A stretch of DNA of 64,000 nt, taken from positions 62,001 through 126,000 of the forward strand of contig NZ_LT607733.1 of assembly GCF_900091445.1 (NCBI RefSeq), in the 5' to 3' direction. Origin of the DNA: Micromonospora echinofusca (GTDB lineage Bacteria > Actinomycetota > Actinomycetes > Mycobacteriales > Micromonosporaceae). Below are positions 43,160 to 51,669 of the stretch, in pieces. Position 1 is the stretch's first letter. Each line of letters begins with the position of its first letter. A program made the position numbers and the translations under genes. The notes under the pieces are model-generated. The model made no database searches and had not been told where the DNA came from. It saw only the letters and a program-made list of their open reading frames with translations.

Positions 43160-43992
43160 TGACCCAGCCGAAGACCAGTCGCATCCCGGCCCCGATCTAC
43201 GCCGCCGCCGGCGCCGGCGAGCTGGCCCTCCAGCAGCTGCGCAAGCTCCCCGCCGTTGTGACCGACCTGGGCACCAAGGTCGTCGCCGACCTGGGTGGCA
43301 AGGCCGTCGTCACCGGCGTCGAGCTACGGCAGAAGGCCAACGACACCCTGCGTACGGCGAACCTGACCGCGGAGGGCCTGCGCGAGAAGGCCGTCCCGAC
43401 CGAGCTGGACCTGAAGCGCCTGCGTGAGGCCGCCGACCTGAACAAGCTGCGCGAGGTGGCCGACCTCGACAAGCTGCGCGAGGTGGCCGACCTGGACCGG
43501 CTCCGTGCGCTGGCCACCCGTAACGCCGCCGTGGTGGTCGCCGGGGCCCAGGCCGCGCAGGAGCGGGCGCAGGCCGCGTACGTCGCGCTGATCGCCCGTG
43601 GTGAGCGGGTCGTCGGGGCCGGCGTGCTGGAGGCCGCCGAGACCGTGAACGCCGACATCGAGGCGACCGAGGCCGACACCGAGCCGGTCGAGACCGGTGC
43701 GAAGCCGGCTGCCGTCCGGCCCGCCGCCGAGGTGGCGACCCCGGCTGTGACCGCCGAGGCGTCGACCCCGGCCGCGCCCGCCGAGGCGTCGACCCCGGCC
43801 GCGCCCGCCGAGGCGTCGACCACGCCCGCCGAGGTGCCGACCCCGGCCGACGTGGCCGAGGTGCTGGAGGCCAAGCCGGCCGCCGCGAAGAAGGCGACGA
43901 CCCGGGCCACCAAGGCCGCCGCCAAGCCGGCCGCCACCCCGTCGGCGAAGCTGCCCCGGGCCGCCAAGCGGACCCGCCCGGCCGCCGAGTAG
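43159..43992 (+). CDS. Heparin-binding-haemagglutinin-like (HbhA-like) coiled-coil protein with Lys/Ala-rich tail
   Basis: The 277-aa protein has a helical region (to about residue 165) with tandem 9-residue repeats (KLREVADLD, twice in succession, then RLRALA). A low-complexity segment of EASTPAAPA repeats and a Lys/Ala/Pro-rich C-terminus (KKATTRATKAAAKPAA) follow. Mycobacterial HbhA has this layout, and its Lys tail binds sulfated glycans and may be methylated. No secretion signal is visible, as in HbhA. It is cotranscribed with the XRE gene. The function in a soil-type actinomycete is unknown. Confidence 0.78.
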   Translation: MTQPKTSRIPAPIYAAAGAGELALQQLRKLPAVVTDLGTKVVADLGGKAVVTGVELRQKANDTLRTANLTAEGLREKAVPTELDLKRLREAADLNKLREVADLDKLREVADLDRLRALATRNAAVVVAGAQAAQERAQAAYVALIARGERVVGAGVLEAAETVNADIEATEADTEPVETGAKPAAVRPAAEVATPAVTAEASTPAAPAEASTPAAPAEASTTPAEVPTPADVAEVLEAKPAAAKKATTRATKAAAKPAATPSAKLPRAAKRTRPAAE

Positions 43993-44002
43993 TTCGTCCC
44001 GC

Positions 44003-44048
44003 CCGGTGAGCCCGGATGCGTCCTGTCGGACGTATCCGGGCTCACCGG
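44003..44048. terminator. 21-bp hairpin between hbhA-like and DUF2516 genes
   Basis: CCGGTGAGCCCGGATGCGTC+C (44003-44023) pairs with 44028-44048 with one G-T wobble and loop TGTC. It is a strong terminator candidate for the XRE-hbhA operon. Its right arm overlaps the -35 region of the DUF2516 promoter, whose TAAGCT is at 44051-44056. Confidence 0.75.
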
Positions 44049-44063
44049 CATAAGCTTGCCGAC

Positions 44064-44378
44064 ATGGCCTACGCCGCGCCGCTCTTCGCCTTCGATGTTC
44101 GCTACGTGATCGAGCTGATCCTGCTCGTCTTCGCGTTGATCGTGCAGGGCATCGCCCTGGTGCACGCCATCACCCAGCGCTCCGACGCCTTCGCCGCCAT
44201 CGGCACTCTGCCCAAGGGCGGCTGGATCGCGATCCTCGCCGTCTGCCTGGTGTTGACTCTGCTCGGCTTCGGCCCGATCAGCCTCTTCGGACTCGTCGGC
44301 ATCGCCGCCGGCCTGATCTACCTGCTCGACGTCCGGGTGGGGCTGCGCGACCTGAGCGACGGCAAAGGGTTCTGGTGA
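44064..44378 (+). CDS. DUF2516 small membrane protein
   Basis: The 104-aa protein has three helices (VIELILLVFALIVQGIALVH, GWIAILAVCLVLTLLGF, LFGLVGIAAGLIYLLDV), matching DUF2516 (Rv0476-like). Function unknown. TAAGCT (44051-44056) is 7 nt before the ATG. It overlaps the hydrolase gene by 4 nt (GTGA at 44375-44378), forming an operon. Confidence 0.82.
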   Translation: MAYAAPLFAFDVRYVIELILLVFALIVQGIALVHAITQRSDAFAAIGTLPKGGWIAILAVCLVLTLLGFGPISLFGLVGIAAGLIYLLDVRVGLRDLSDGKGFW

Positions 44379-45262
44379 GAGGTTTCCGCTGGCCGCCGCC
44401 GCCGGACGGCGGGCCCCGCACCTGGGGACCCGGCCCGGGCGGCCCGCGCACCGGCAGGCCGGCCCTGCCGGAGCCGGAGACCGAGCTGATCGCCACGCCG
44501 CACGGCGTACGCCTGGAACAGCTCCTCACCGGAGCGGGTGACCCGGTCACGGTGTTCGCCCACGGCCTGGGCAACGGCATCGCCACCACCCGGCCGTTCG
44601 GCAGCGGGGTGACGGGCCGCAAGCTGTTCTTCCAGTTCCGGGGGCACGGCCGCTCCGACGCGCCGCCCGGTCCGTGGAGCTACCTGGACCTGGCCCGTGA
44701 CCTGCGCTCCATCGCCGACCTCGGGGGTGCCACCCGGGCGTTCGGCGCCAGCCTCGGCGCGGGCGCCCTCTGCCGGCTGCTCGCCGAGAGCCCCGAACGC
44801 TTCGAGCGGCTGGTCCTCTTCCTGCCAGCGGCGCTGGACCGGCCGCGCGGCGAGGTCGCCCGGGCCCGGCTGACCGCCCTGTTCGAGGCCGTGGAGAGCG
44901 GCGACGCCGCGGCCGTGGCCGACGTGGTCCAGGCCGAGCTGCCGCCCGCCGTACGCAACACCCCGGCCGGCTGGGCCTACCTGCGTCAGCGCCTCGACCA
45001 GCTCCTGCGCGACGGGCTCGCCCCGGGGCTGGCGAGCCTGCCCGAGCAGGCGCCTCTGCGCGACGCCGGTGCGTTGGCCGCGGTCACCGCGCCGGCCCTC
45101 GTCATCGGCTGCGCCGGCGACGACCTGCACCCGGTCGAGGTCGCCGAGCAGCTCGCCGCCGCGCTGCCCCGGGCCACCCTGCACGTGTACGACCGGCCCG
45201 GCGTCCTCTGGACGGAACGCGCCGACCTGCGAAGCCGGATATCCGCCTTCCTCAACGAGTAA
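44375..45262 (+). CDS. Alpha/beta hydrolase (lipase/esterase-like)
   Basis: The 295-aa protein opens with a Gly/Pro-rich cytosolic segment. It then shows an alpha/beta-hydrolase order with VTVFAHGLGNGIATTRPFG, FGASLGAGALC (nucleophile elbow GASLG) and ALVIGCAGDDLHPVEVAEQL with a putative acid (Asp). The expected catalytic His at the end (HVYDRPGVLWTERADLR) is not in a standard position, so activity is not certain. GTG overlaps DUF2516. Confidence 0.75.
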   Translation: MRGFRWPPPPDGGPRTWGPGPGGPRTGRPALPEPETELIATPHGVRLEQLLTGAGDPVTVFAHGLGNGIATTRPFGSGVTGRKLFFQFRGHGRSDAPPGPWSYLDLARDLRSIADLGGATRAFGASLGAGALCRLLAESPERFERLVLFLPAALDRPRGEVARARLTALFEAVESGDAAAVADVVQAELPPAVRNTPAGWAYLRQRLDQLLRDGLAPGLASLPEQAPLRDAGALAAVTAPALVIGCAGDDLHPVEVAEQLAAALPRATLHVYDRPGVLWTERADLRSRISAFLNE

Positions 45263-45273
45263 CGTGCCCTGTC

Positions 45274-46011
45274 ATGGGCGTCACACACCACGGTCGTACG
45301 CACCGGCTGGACCTGGCCGATCCGACACTGCGGGAGTGGGAGTGCACGGTGCTGCACGCCGATCCCGAGCAGGGCGTCGTGCTGGACCGGTCGGCGTTCT
45401 ATCCGGGCGGCGGCGGGCAGCCGCCGGACCACGGCGTACTGCTCTGGCAGGGGGTGCAGACGAGGATCGTCGGCACCCGTAAGGGCGACGACCTGTGGCT
45501 GATCCCGGCCGAGGGCGACCCGCTGCCGCCGGCCGGGACGGCGGTGACCGGGGCGGTCGAGGACGACCGGCGCACCCGGCTGATGCGGACCCACTCCGGG
45601 CTGCACGTGCTCTGCGGCGTGGTGTTCCGCGACTTCGGCGCGCTCGTCACCGGCGGCAACATGGAACCGGGCGAGGCCAGGATGGACTTCAACCTGCCCG
45701 AGGTGCCGGCCGACTTCAAGAGCCGCATCGAGGAGCTGGTCAACGCCGAGGTGGCCGCCGACCGGGCGGTGGCCGTGCGGGTGCTGCCCCGGGCGGAGGC
45801 GCTCGCGCTGCCCGACATCATCCGTACCCAGTCGAACCTCATCCCGCCCGACGAGCAGGAGGTGCGGATCGTCGACATCGTCGGACTGGACGTCCAGGCC
45901 GACGGCGGCACGCACGTCGCCTCCACCGCGCAGATCGGCAAGGTGCAGGTGGTCAAGGTGGAGAGCAAGGGACGGGCCAACCGCCGGGTCCGCGTACGCC
46001 TGGCGGACTGA
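45274..46011 (+). CDS. Alanyl-tRNA editing protein AlaX
   Basis: The 245-aa trans-editing enzyme has GGGGQPPDHGVLLW, the metal-binding HSGLH (His107, His111), GGNMEPGEARMDF and DGGTHV near residue 212. The last motif carries Asp in place of Cys in the canonical CGGTH metal site, a variant I recall from other actinobacterial AlaX proteins. It hydrolyses mis-charged Ser/Gly-tRNA(Ala), acting with AlaRS quality control in the cytoplasm. It follows the alpha/beta hydrolase by 11 nt. Confidence 0.87.
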   Translation: MGVTHHGRTHRLDLADPTLREWECTVLHADPEQGVVLDRSAFYPGGGGQPPDHGVLLWQGVQTRIVGTRKGDDLWLIPAEGDPLPPAGTAVTGAVEDDRRTRLMRTHSGLHVLCGVVFRDFGALVTGGNMEPGEARMDFNLPEVPADFKSRIEELVNAEVAADRAVAVRVLPRAEALALPDIIRTQSNLIPPDEQEVRIVDIVGLDVQADGGTHVASTAQIGKVQVVKVESKGRANRRVRVRLAD

Positions 46012-46023
46012 CCCCGCGCGGGG

Positions 46024-46740
46024 TCAGTCGGCGGCGCGGCGGGCCCGCCCCGGCGGCAGGTGGGCGGCGCGCACGTCGAGCAGCCAGCGTTCCACGGTCG
46101 CCTCGTCCGGGCGGTCCGGCAGCGGGGTGCGGATCCGGTCGAAGTCGCGCTCCGCCTCGGCGACCAGGGCCCGGGCCTCGTCCAACGCGCCGCCCGCCAC
46201 CCGCTCGCCGAAGCCGCGGAACCACTCCGGGTCGGCGAGCCGGATCTCCAGCACGCCGGTGGCGTAGAGCAGCCGGCCCTGGTGCACCAGCCGCGCCAGG
46301 TGCCGGGCGTGCTTGGCGGTGCGCCGCCGGGTGTCGGCCGAGAACGTGCCGTCGCCCCGGGACTCCAACTTGCGGAACTGCTGGCCGGCGTAGCCCAGGT
46401 AGGCGTCGCGGACGCGGGGCGCGCTGAGGAACGCCGAGCGGATGGCGACCAGCCGGTCGCCGAACTCCGTCCGGGTCTCGTAGCAGTCCTGCGGCAACCA
46501 GGCCAGTTCGGTGGCGGTCGGGTTGCCGCTCAGCGCCAGGCGGCACCACTTCGCGGCCTCGTGCAGGGTGATGTCGGGATCGGTGGTCACCACCGACTCG
46601 CGGGGCGGGCGCAGCCCGTGGAAGGCGACGGTGGGCGCGGCGAAGACGCCGATCCGGTCGACGTCGGAGCCCGGCCCGGCCAGCCCGTACGCGACCGAGC
46701 CGACGATCCCGGAGAGCAGCAGGTGCATGCCGGCGAGCAT
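46024..46740 (-). CDS. Nucleotidyltransferase-fold protein (COG3541-like)
   Basis: The 238-aa protein has the nucleotidyltransferase signature GSVAYGLAGPGSDVDRIGV (G-S-x-A-x-G and D-x-D). Cognate proteins include phage-type and antibiotic-modification NTases, and no partner toxin or antitoxin is next to it. ATG at 46740 is chosen. A second ATG at 46728 would remove four residues. It is convergent with AlaX and divergent from the SDR gene. Confidence 0.75.
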   Translation of the reverse strand: MLAGMHLLLSGIVGSVAYGLAGPGSDVDRIGVFAAPTVAFHGLRPPRESVVTTDPDITLHEAAKWCRLALSGNPTATELAWLPQDCYETRTEFGDRLVAIRSAFLSAPRVRDAYLGYAGQQFRKLESRGDGTFSADTRRRTAKHARHLARLVHQGRLLYATGVLEIRLADPEWFRGFGERVAGGALDEARALVAEAERDFDRIRTPLPDRPDEATVERWLLDVRAAHLPPGRARRAAD

Positions 46741-46804
46741 GACGGACGACACGGCTTCGCGAAACCGGACTTCGGTTGTCAGGTATCGCTGACAGGCTCG
46801 CCGC

Positions 46805-47719
46805 ATGACGAAACCGCTGACAGGAAAGATCGCGCTCGTCGCCGGGGCGACACGGGGCGCCGGCCGGCAGTTCGCGGTCCAGCTCGGCGCCGCCGGCGCC
46901 ACGGTCTACGCCACCGGCCGCAGCAGCAGGGCGGGCCGCTCCGAGATGGACCGCCCGGAGACCATCGAGGAGACCGCCGAGCTGGTCACCGCCGCCGGCG
47001 GCACCGGCATCGCGGTACGGGTCGACCACCTCGTCCCCGAGCAGGTCCGCGACCTCGTCGCCCGGATCGACGCCGAGCAGGGCCGCCTCGACGTGCTGGT
47101 CAACGACATCTGGGGCGGCGACCCCCTGACCACCTGGGAGAAGCCGGTCTGGGAACAGCCGCTGGAAGCCGGCTTCCGCAGCCTGCGCCTGGCGATCGAC
47201 ACGCACATCGTCACCGCCCACTTCGCGCTGCCGCTGATGATCCGCCACCCCGGCGGGCTGGTCGTCGAGGTCGGCGACGGCACGAAGGCGTACAACGACA
47301 CCCACTACCGGCTGTCGGTCTTCTACGACCTGGCGAAGACGTCGGTCAACCGGCTCGCGTACGTCTGGGGGCACGAGCTGAAGCCGCACGGCGGCACCGC
47401 CGTGGCGCTGACACCGGGCTGGATCCGGTCCGAGGCGATGCTGGAGCACTTCGGGGTCACCGAGGAGACCTGGCGGGACGGCGCCGCCAAGGATCCGCAC
47501 TTCCTCATCTCGGAGACCCCGGCGTTCGTCGGGCGCGCGGTCGCCGCGCTCGCCGCCGACGAGGACCGGGCCCGCTGGAACCAGGCATCCGTCTCGGCCG
47601 GCGAACTGGCCCAGGTGTACGGGTTCACCGACGTCGACGGCAGCCGGCCGGACGGGTTCCGCTACATCACCGAGGTGGTGGAGACGGGCAGACCGGCCGA
47701 CGTGACCGGCTACCGCTGA
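46805..47719 (+). CDS. Short-chain dehydrogenase/reductase
   Basis: The 304-aa protein has the Rossmann motif GATRGAGRQFAVQLGA, an NDIWGG in place of the usual NNAG, and the Tyr-Lys pair in FYDLAKTSVNRLAY. The variant NNAG and the large insert near EKPVWEQPLEAGF place it in an atypical group of SDRs. The substrate is unknown. A weak CAGGCT hexamer lies upstream of the ATG at 46805. It overlaps the WYL gene by 10 nt at the convergent end. Confidence 0.83.
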   Translation: MTKPLTGKIALVAGATRGAGRQFAVQLGAAGATVYATGRSSRAGRSEMDRPETIEETAELVTAAGGTGIAVRVDHLVPEQVRDLVARIDAEQGRLDVLVNDIWGGDPLTTWEKPVWEQPLEAGFRSLRLAIDTHIVTAHFALPLMIRHPGGLVVEVGDGTKAYNDTHYRLSVFYDLAKTSVNRLAYVWGHELKPHGGTAVALTPGWIRSEAMLEHFGVTEETWRDGAAKDPHFLISETPAFVGRAVAALAADEDRARWNQASVSAGELAQVYGFTDVDGSRPDGFRYITEVVETGRPADVTGYR

Positions 47720-48696
47720 CCGGGCGCGACCCGGTAGACGGCGGCGGACCGCCTGGCGGCGTCGACCATCAGCTCCCGCAGTTCGGGCGGGCCGAGCACC
47801 TCCACCTCCGGCCCCAGGGACAGCAACTGGGCGTACGCGACGTCGACGGACTCGACGGGCAGGCGGGTCACCACCCACCCCTGCCCGTCGGGTTCGCCGG
47901 CCGCGGCGAGCGCCTCGTCGTACGCGAAGGGGCCGTCGGCGACGAAGCGGAGCCGGCGCAGGCCGACGGGGCTCAGCCGCACCGTGACCTCGGCCCGGAG
48001 CATGCCGCGCAGGAACTCCTCGGCCTGCTCCCGCCAGTATCCGGCCAGGTCGAAGCCGGCGTCCCGGTCGAAGGTCGCGGTCTGGACCCCGACGTGGGTG
48101 ACCCGGTCCACCCGGTACGTGCGGTACGCGCCGCCGACCCGGCCGACGAGATACCAGACCCCGTTCTTGAGCACCAGCCCGTACGGGTGCGCCTCCCGCT
48201 CGACCTCGCGGTCGCCGCGCCGGTAGCGCAGTTCGACGATCCGGTCCCGCCACACCGCGCCGGCCAGCTCGGTCAGCCACGGCGGAGGACCGGACTCCCG
48301 GAACCAGCCCGGCACGTCCAGGTGGAAGCGCTGTCCGGTGCGCACCGGCGCGTCGCGCAGGCTCGGCGGGAGCGCGGCGAGCACCTTCAGCTCGGCCGAG
48401 GCCACCGCGTCGGCGAGCCCCATGTCGCCCGCCGGCCCGGGCAGCCCGGCCAGGAAGAGCGCCTCCGCCTCGTCCCGGGTCAGCCCGGTCAGCCGGGTCC
48501 GGTAGCCGCCGAGCAGCCGGTAGCCACCGGCGCGGCCCCGGTCGGCGTAGACCGGCACCCCGGCGGCGGAGAGCGCCAGCACGTCCCGGTAGACCGTCCG
48601 CTCGGAGACCTCCAGCTCCCGCGCCAGCTCCGCCGCGGTCATCGTCTCCCGCGCCTGGAGCAGCAGGACCAACGAGATCAACCGGGCCGCCCGCAC
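47710..48696 (-). CDS. YafY-type HTH/WYL-domain transcriptional regulator
   Basis: The 328-aa protein has a DeoR-like winged helix (MTAAELARELEVSERTVYRD, residues 19-38), a central WYL domain (YGLVLKNGVWYLVGRVGGAYR) and a C-terminal WCX extension. Such regulators sense small ligands through the WYL fold. The ligand is not known. GTG at 48696 has CAGGAT 6 nt upstream. It could control the divergent EI24 gene, which starts 185 nt away. Confidence 0.86.
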   Translation of the reverse strand: MRAARLISLVLLLQARETMTAAELARELEVSERTVYRDVLALSAAGVPVYADRGRAGGYRLLGGYRTRLTGLTRDEAEALFLAGLPGPAGDMGLADAVASAELKVLAALPPSLRDAPVRTGQRFHLDVPGWFRESGPPPWLTELAGAVWRDRIVELRYRRGDREVEREAHPYGLVLKNGVWYLVGRVGGAYRTYRVDRVTHVGVQTATFDRDAGFDLAGYWREQAEEFLRGMLRAEVTVRLSPVGLRRLRFVADGPFAYDEALAAAGEPDGQGWVVTRLPVESVDVAYAQLLSLGPEVEVLGPPELRELMVDAARRSAAVYRVAPGQR

Positions 48697-48880
48697 CCGT
48701 CCATCCTGCCCGCCGCCGCGGCCCGGCGGTCGTCCGCCTCGGGTGTCGGTCAGCCGCGCCCGTTGAGGCGTGTCCAAGAGCGGTTGGTCGTGCAGCGGGT
48801 GAGTGGCAACACCGCCGGTCGTCGCCCGCAGCCCGGTGCGACCAGGCATGGGTCCTGAACAGACCGTAGGCTCTGCGGTC

Positions 48881-49672
48881 GTGAACGCACCCCGCATCGC
48901 CGCGCCCGTGGCCGGCGCCGCCAGCCGGTTCTTCGCCGGCGTGGGCCTGCTCCTGCGCGGCCTCGGCCTCTACGTCCGCAGCCCCGGGCTGATGCTGCTC
49001 GGCGTCATCCCGGCGTTGATCTCGGGCGCGCTCTTCGTGACCGCGTTCGCCACCCTGGCGTACTTCGTCGAGGATCTGGCCGCACTGGTCACCCCGTTCG
49101 CCGACGACTGGTCGACCACCTCGCGCAGCCTCGTCCGCGTGATCGCCGGGCTGGCCTTCCTCGGCCTCGGCGGCCTGCTCGCGGTGGTCAGCTTCACGGC
49201 CGTCACCCTCGTCATCGGCGACCCGTTCTACGAGAGGATCTCCGAGCGGGTCGAGGAGCGCCTCGGCGGCACCCCCAACGCGGTCGACGTGCCGTTCTGG
49301 CCGTCGCTGCGGCGCAGCATCGCCGACTCGCTGCGGCTGGTGGGCCTGTCGATCCTCTTCGGCATCCCGCTCTTCGCCGCCGGCTTCATTCCGGTGGTCG
49401 GCCAGACCGTGGTGCCGGTGATCGGGGCGGCGGTCGGCGGCTGGCTGCTCGCCGTCGAGCTGGTCGGGGCCCCCTTCTACCGGCGCGGGATGCGGCTGCC
49501 GGACCGGCGGGCACACCTCAAGGCGAACCGGCCGACCACGCTCGGCTTCGGGGTGGCGGTCTTCGTCTGCTTCCTGATCCCGCTCGGCGCGGTGATCGTC
49601 ATGCCGGCCGCCGTCGCCGGGGCGACCCTGCTGGCCCGCCGCTCGCTCGGTCAGTCCGTCACGGAGGGCTGA
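48881..49672 (+). CDS. EI24/CysZ-family membrane protein
   Basis: The 263-aa protein has four long hydrophobic segments (GLMLLGVIPALISGALFVTA, VIAGLAFLGLGGLLAVVSF, ILFGIPLFAAGFIPVVGQTV, VAVFVCFLIPLGAVIVMPAA) and the DPFYERISERVEE motif of the EI24 domain, as in CysZ-like sulfate transporters. Sulfate import is a family-based guess. TAGGCT at 48867-48872 is 8 nt before GTG 48881. Confidence 0.8.
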   Translation: MNAPRIAAPVAGAASRFFAGVGLLLRGLGLYVRSPGLMLLGVIPALISGALFVTAFATLAYFVEDLAALVTPFADDWSTTSRSLVRVIAGLAFLGLGGLLAVVSFTAVTLVIGDPFYERISERVEERLGGTPNAVDVPFWPSLRRSIADSLRLVGLSILFGIPLFAAGFIPVVGQTVVPVIGAAVGGWLLAVELVGAPFYRRGMRLPDRRAHLKANRPTTLGFGVAVFVCFLIPLGAVIVMPAAVAGATLLARRSLGQSVTEG

Positions 49673-49677
49673 GACGG

Positions 49678-50589
49678 TCAGGCGAGCTCGTGCAGGCACG
49701 ACCAGCTCGAACCGACCGGGCGGTAGCCGAGCCCGACGTTGACCGCCAGCATCGGCGCGTTCGCCTCGTCGTTCGAGGTGTAGGCGACGCGTACCCCGCC
49801 GGCGGCGGCGCGGTGCAGCGCCGCCGTCTTGACCAGGCGGGCCAGCCCGCGCCCCCGGTGCGTCGGGAGCGTGCCGGTGTAGTCCGACCACATCCGGTCG
49901 CCGTCGCGCTTGACGAGGCTGAACGCCACGATCTCGTCGCCGACCTCGGCCACGGTGCTGGCCGCGCGGTCCAGGCCCAGGTTGTCCCAGACCTCGGAGT
50001 ACCAGTTCTCGTAGCTGATCGAGTCGGCGGGAACGTCGCCGGGTTCGTCCGCCGCCGTCGCCACCTCGGCCCGGTGGACCCGGCGCGGGTCGAGGTCGGT
50101 CAGCGGGAGCAGGCGTACGCCCGGCGGCGGTTGCGGCATCGGCGGGGCCGGCCGCAGGTCCAGCGCCGAGTAGCGCAGCTCCCGGCTCGGCGTGAAGCCG
50201 TGCCGGCGGGCGAACGGCAGCGACTCCGGCAGCGCCCAGGTGCGCACCGTACGCGCCCCGATGTCCCGCAGGTGCCCCAGCGCGGCGGTCAGCAGCGCGG
50301 TGCCGGCGCCCCGACCCCGGTGCTCCGGGTGCACGTGCAGGGTGGCGACCTCCCCGACGTCCGCCTGCGAGGTCTGGGCGTTGCGGTACGCCGACACCCA
50401 GCCGACCACCGTGCCGTCCACCTCGACGACGTACGCGGCCCAGTCCTCGTCGGGCGGGGGCTGGGCGATCATGCGCCGGGTCGACTCGACGCCACGTACC
50501 AGGTAGGGGTGGACCAGCGCGCGCAGCGCCACCACGGCGGGCGCGTCGTCGGGGTGGGCGGCGCGGATCAGCCGGGTCGGTGGGGTCAC
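49678..50589 (-). CDS. Double GNAT acetyltransferase
   Basis: The 303-aa protein has two GNAT folds: the first with VATLHVHPEHRGRGAGTALL (residues 82-101), the second with TGTLPTHRGRGLARLVKTAA and NDEANAPMLAVNVGLGYRPV. It resembles MshD-like two-domain enzymes without being MshD, which is at 24880. GTG at 50589 has TAGCGT (complement of 50597-50602) 7 nt upstream. The product could be an amino-sugar or amine acetyltransferase. Unassigned. Confidence 0.8.
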   Translation of the reverse strand: MTPPTRLIRAAHPDDAPAVVALRALVHPYLVRGVESTRRMIAQPPPDEDWAAYVVEVDGTVVGWVSAYRNAQTSQADVGEVATLHVHPEHRGRGAGTALLTAALGHLRDIGARTVRTWALPESLPFARRHGFTPSRELRYSALDLRPAPPMPQPPPGVRLLPLTDLDPRRVHRAEVATAADEPGDVPADSISYENWYSEVWDNLGLDRAASTVAEVGDEIVAFSLVKRDGDRMWSDYTGTLPTHRGRGLARLVKTAALHRAAAGGVRVAYTSNDEANAPMLAVNVGLGYRPVGSSWSCLHELA

Positions 50590-50645
50590 GGCGGCGACGC
50601 TACCGCCGGACCCCCGCGCGGCTCGACCGGTTATCCGCCGGCCGG

Positions 50646-51650
50646 TCAGGCGGACTCGCGGACGATCAGTTCGGTGGGGAGCACCACGGATTCGATGGCC
50701 TCGCCGGCGGCCAGCCGCAGCAGCAGCCGGGTCATCTGCCGGCCCAGCTGCACGATCGGCTGGCGGACGGTGGTCAGCGGCGGCTCGGTGTACGCGGCCG
50801 TCTCGATGTCGTCGAAGCCGATCACCGCCACGTCGTCGGGCACCCGCCGCCCCGCCTCGCGCAGCGTCCGCAGGGCGGCGTGCGCCATCAGGTCGGAGGC
50901 GGCGAAGACCGCGTCCAGGTCGGGGTGCTCGGCGAGGAGCTGCCGCATCGCCGTCGCCCCCGACTCGCGGGTGAAGTCGCCGGTCGCCACCAGTTGCGGC
51001 AGCCCGGCCTCGGCGACGGTGTTCCGGTAGCCCGCGAGCCGTTCGATGCCGGCCACCATGTCCTGCGGGCCGGCGATGGTGGCGATGCGGCGGCGCCCGC
51101 CGTCCAGCAGGTGCCGCACCGCCGTGGCCACCCCGCCGACGTGGTCGACGTCGACGTAGGGCACGTCCGCGCCGTCGAGCGGCCGGCCGCTGCACACGAC
51201 GGGGATGCCCAGCCGGGCGAGCCGGCCGGGCAACGGGTCCTCGCCGTGCAGCGAGGCGAAGAGCACCCCGTCGACGTGCCGGCCGGTCGTGTAGCGCTCG
51301 ACCCGGTCGTGCCCGGCGGGGGAGCCGGCCAGCATCAGCACGAGCTGCTTGTCGGCCGCCTCCAGCTCCTGCGCCGCGCCCCGGATGATGCCGGGGAAGA
51401 CCTGGTCGTCGGAGAAGACCCGGGTGGCGGCCTCCGGCAGCACCAGGGCGATCGAGTCGGTCCGCTGGGTGACCAGGCTGCGGGCGGCCAGGTTCGGCAC
51501 GTACCCCAGCTCGGCCACCGCCCGGCGGACCGCCTCCCGGATCGGCTCGGCGACCGTCATGGAGCCGTTCACCACCCGGGACACGGTCGCCCGCGAGACC
51601 CCCGCCCGTCGGGCCACCGCCTCCAGCGTCGGCCGCTGCGCCGTCGTCAT
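50646..51650 (-). CDS. LacI-family transcriptional regulator of the beta-glucoside operon
   Basis: The 334-aa protein has an N-terminal LacI HTH (TLEAVARRAGVSRATVSRVV, residues 8-27) and a periplasmic-binding-like sensor domain ending ELIVRESA. It is the last gene of the operon with SBP, two permeases and a GH1 enzyme, and is probably its repressor, binding the two 12-bp palindromes at 56325-56383. By analogy with CebR, a beta-glucoside or cello-oligosaccharide would be the inducer. ATG at 51650 lies 20 nt after the GH1 stop. Confidence 0.88.
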   Translation of the reverse strand: MTTAQRPTLEAVARRAGVSRATVSRVVNGSMTVAEPIREAVRRAVAELGYVPNLAARSLVTQRTDSIALVLPEAATRVFSDDQVFPGIIRGAAQELEAADKQLVLMLAGSPAGHDRVERYTTGRHVDGVLFASLHGEDPLPGRLARLGIPVVCSGRPLDGADVPYVDVDHVGGVATAVRHLLDGGRRRIATIAGPQDMVAGIERLAGYRNTVAEAGLPQLVATGDFTRESGATAMRQLLAEHPDLDAVFAASDLMAHAALRTLREAGRRVPDDVAVIGFDDIETAAYTEPPLTTVRQPIVQLGRQMTRLLLRLAAGEAIESVVLPTELIVRESA

Positions 51651-51669
51651 CCCCGTTACCACCGCCTCG

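Noticed and set aside
46024..46740. Toxin-antitoxin or defence role for the nucleotidyltransferase-fold protein.
   Set aside because: No HEPN, antitoxin or defence partner lies next to it; the neighbours are AlaX and an SDR.
45953..49891. Open frame of about 1300 codons on the minus strand.
   Set aside because: Shadow of the nucleotidyltransferase, SDR, WYL and EI24 genes; composition and lack of motifs are typical of antisense GC-rich frames.
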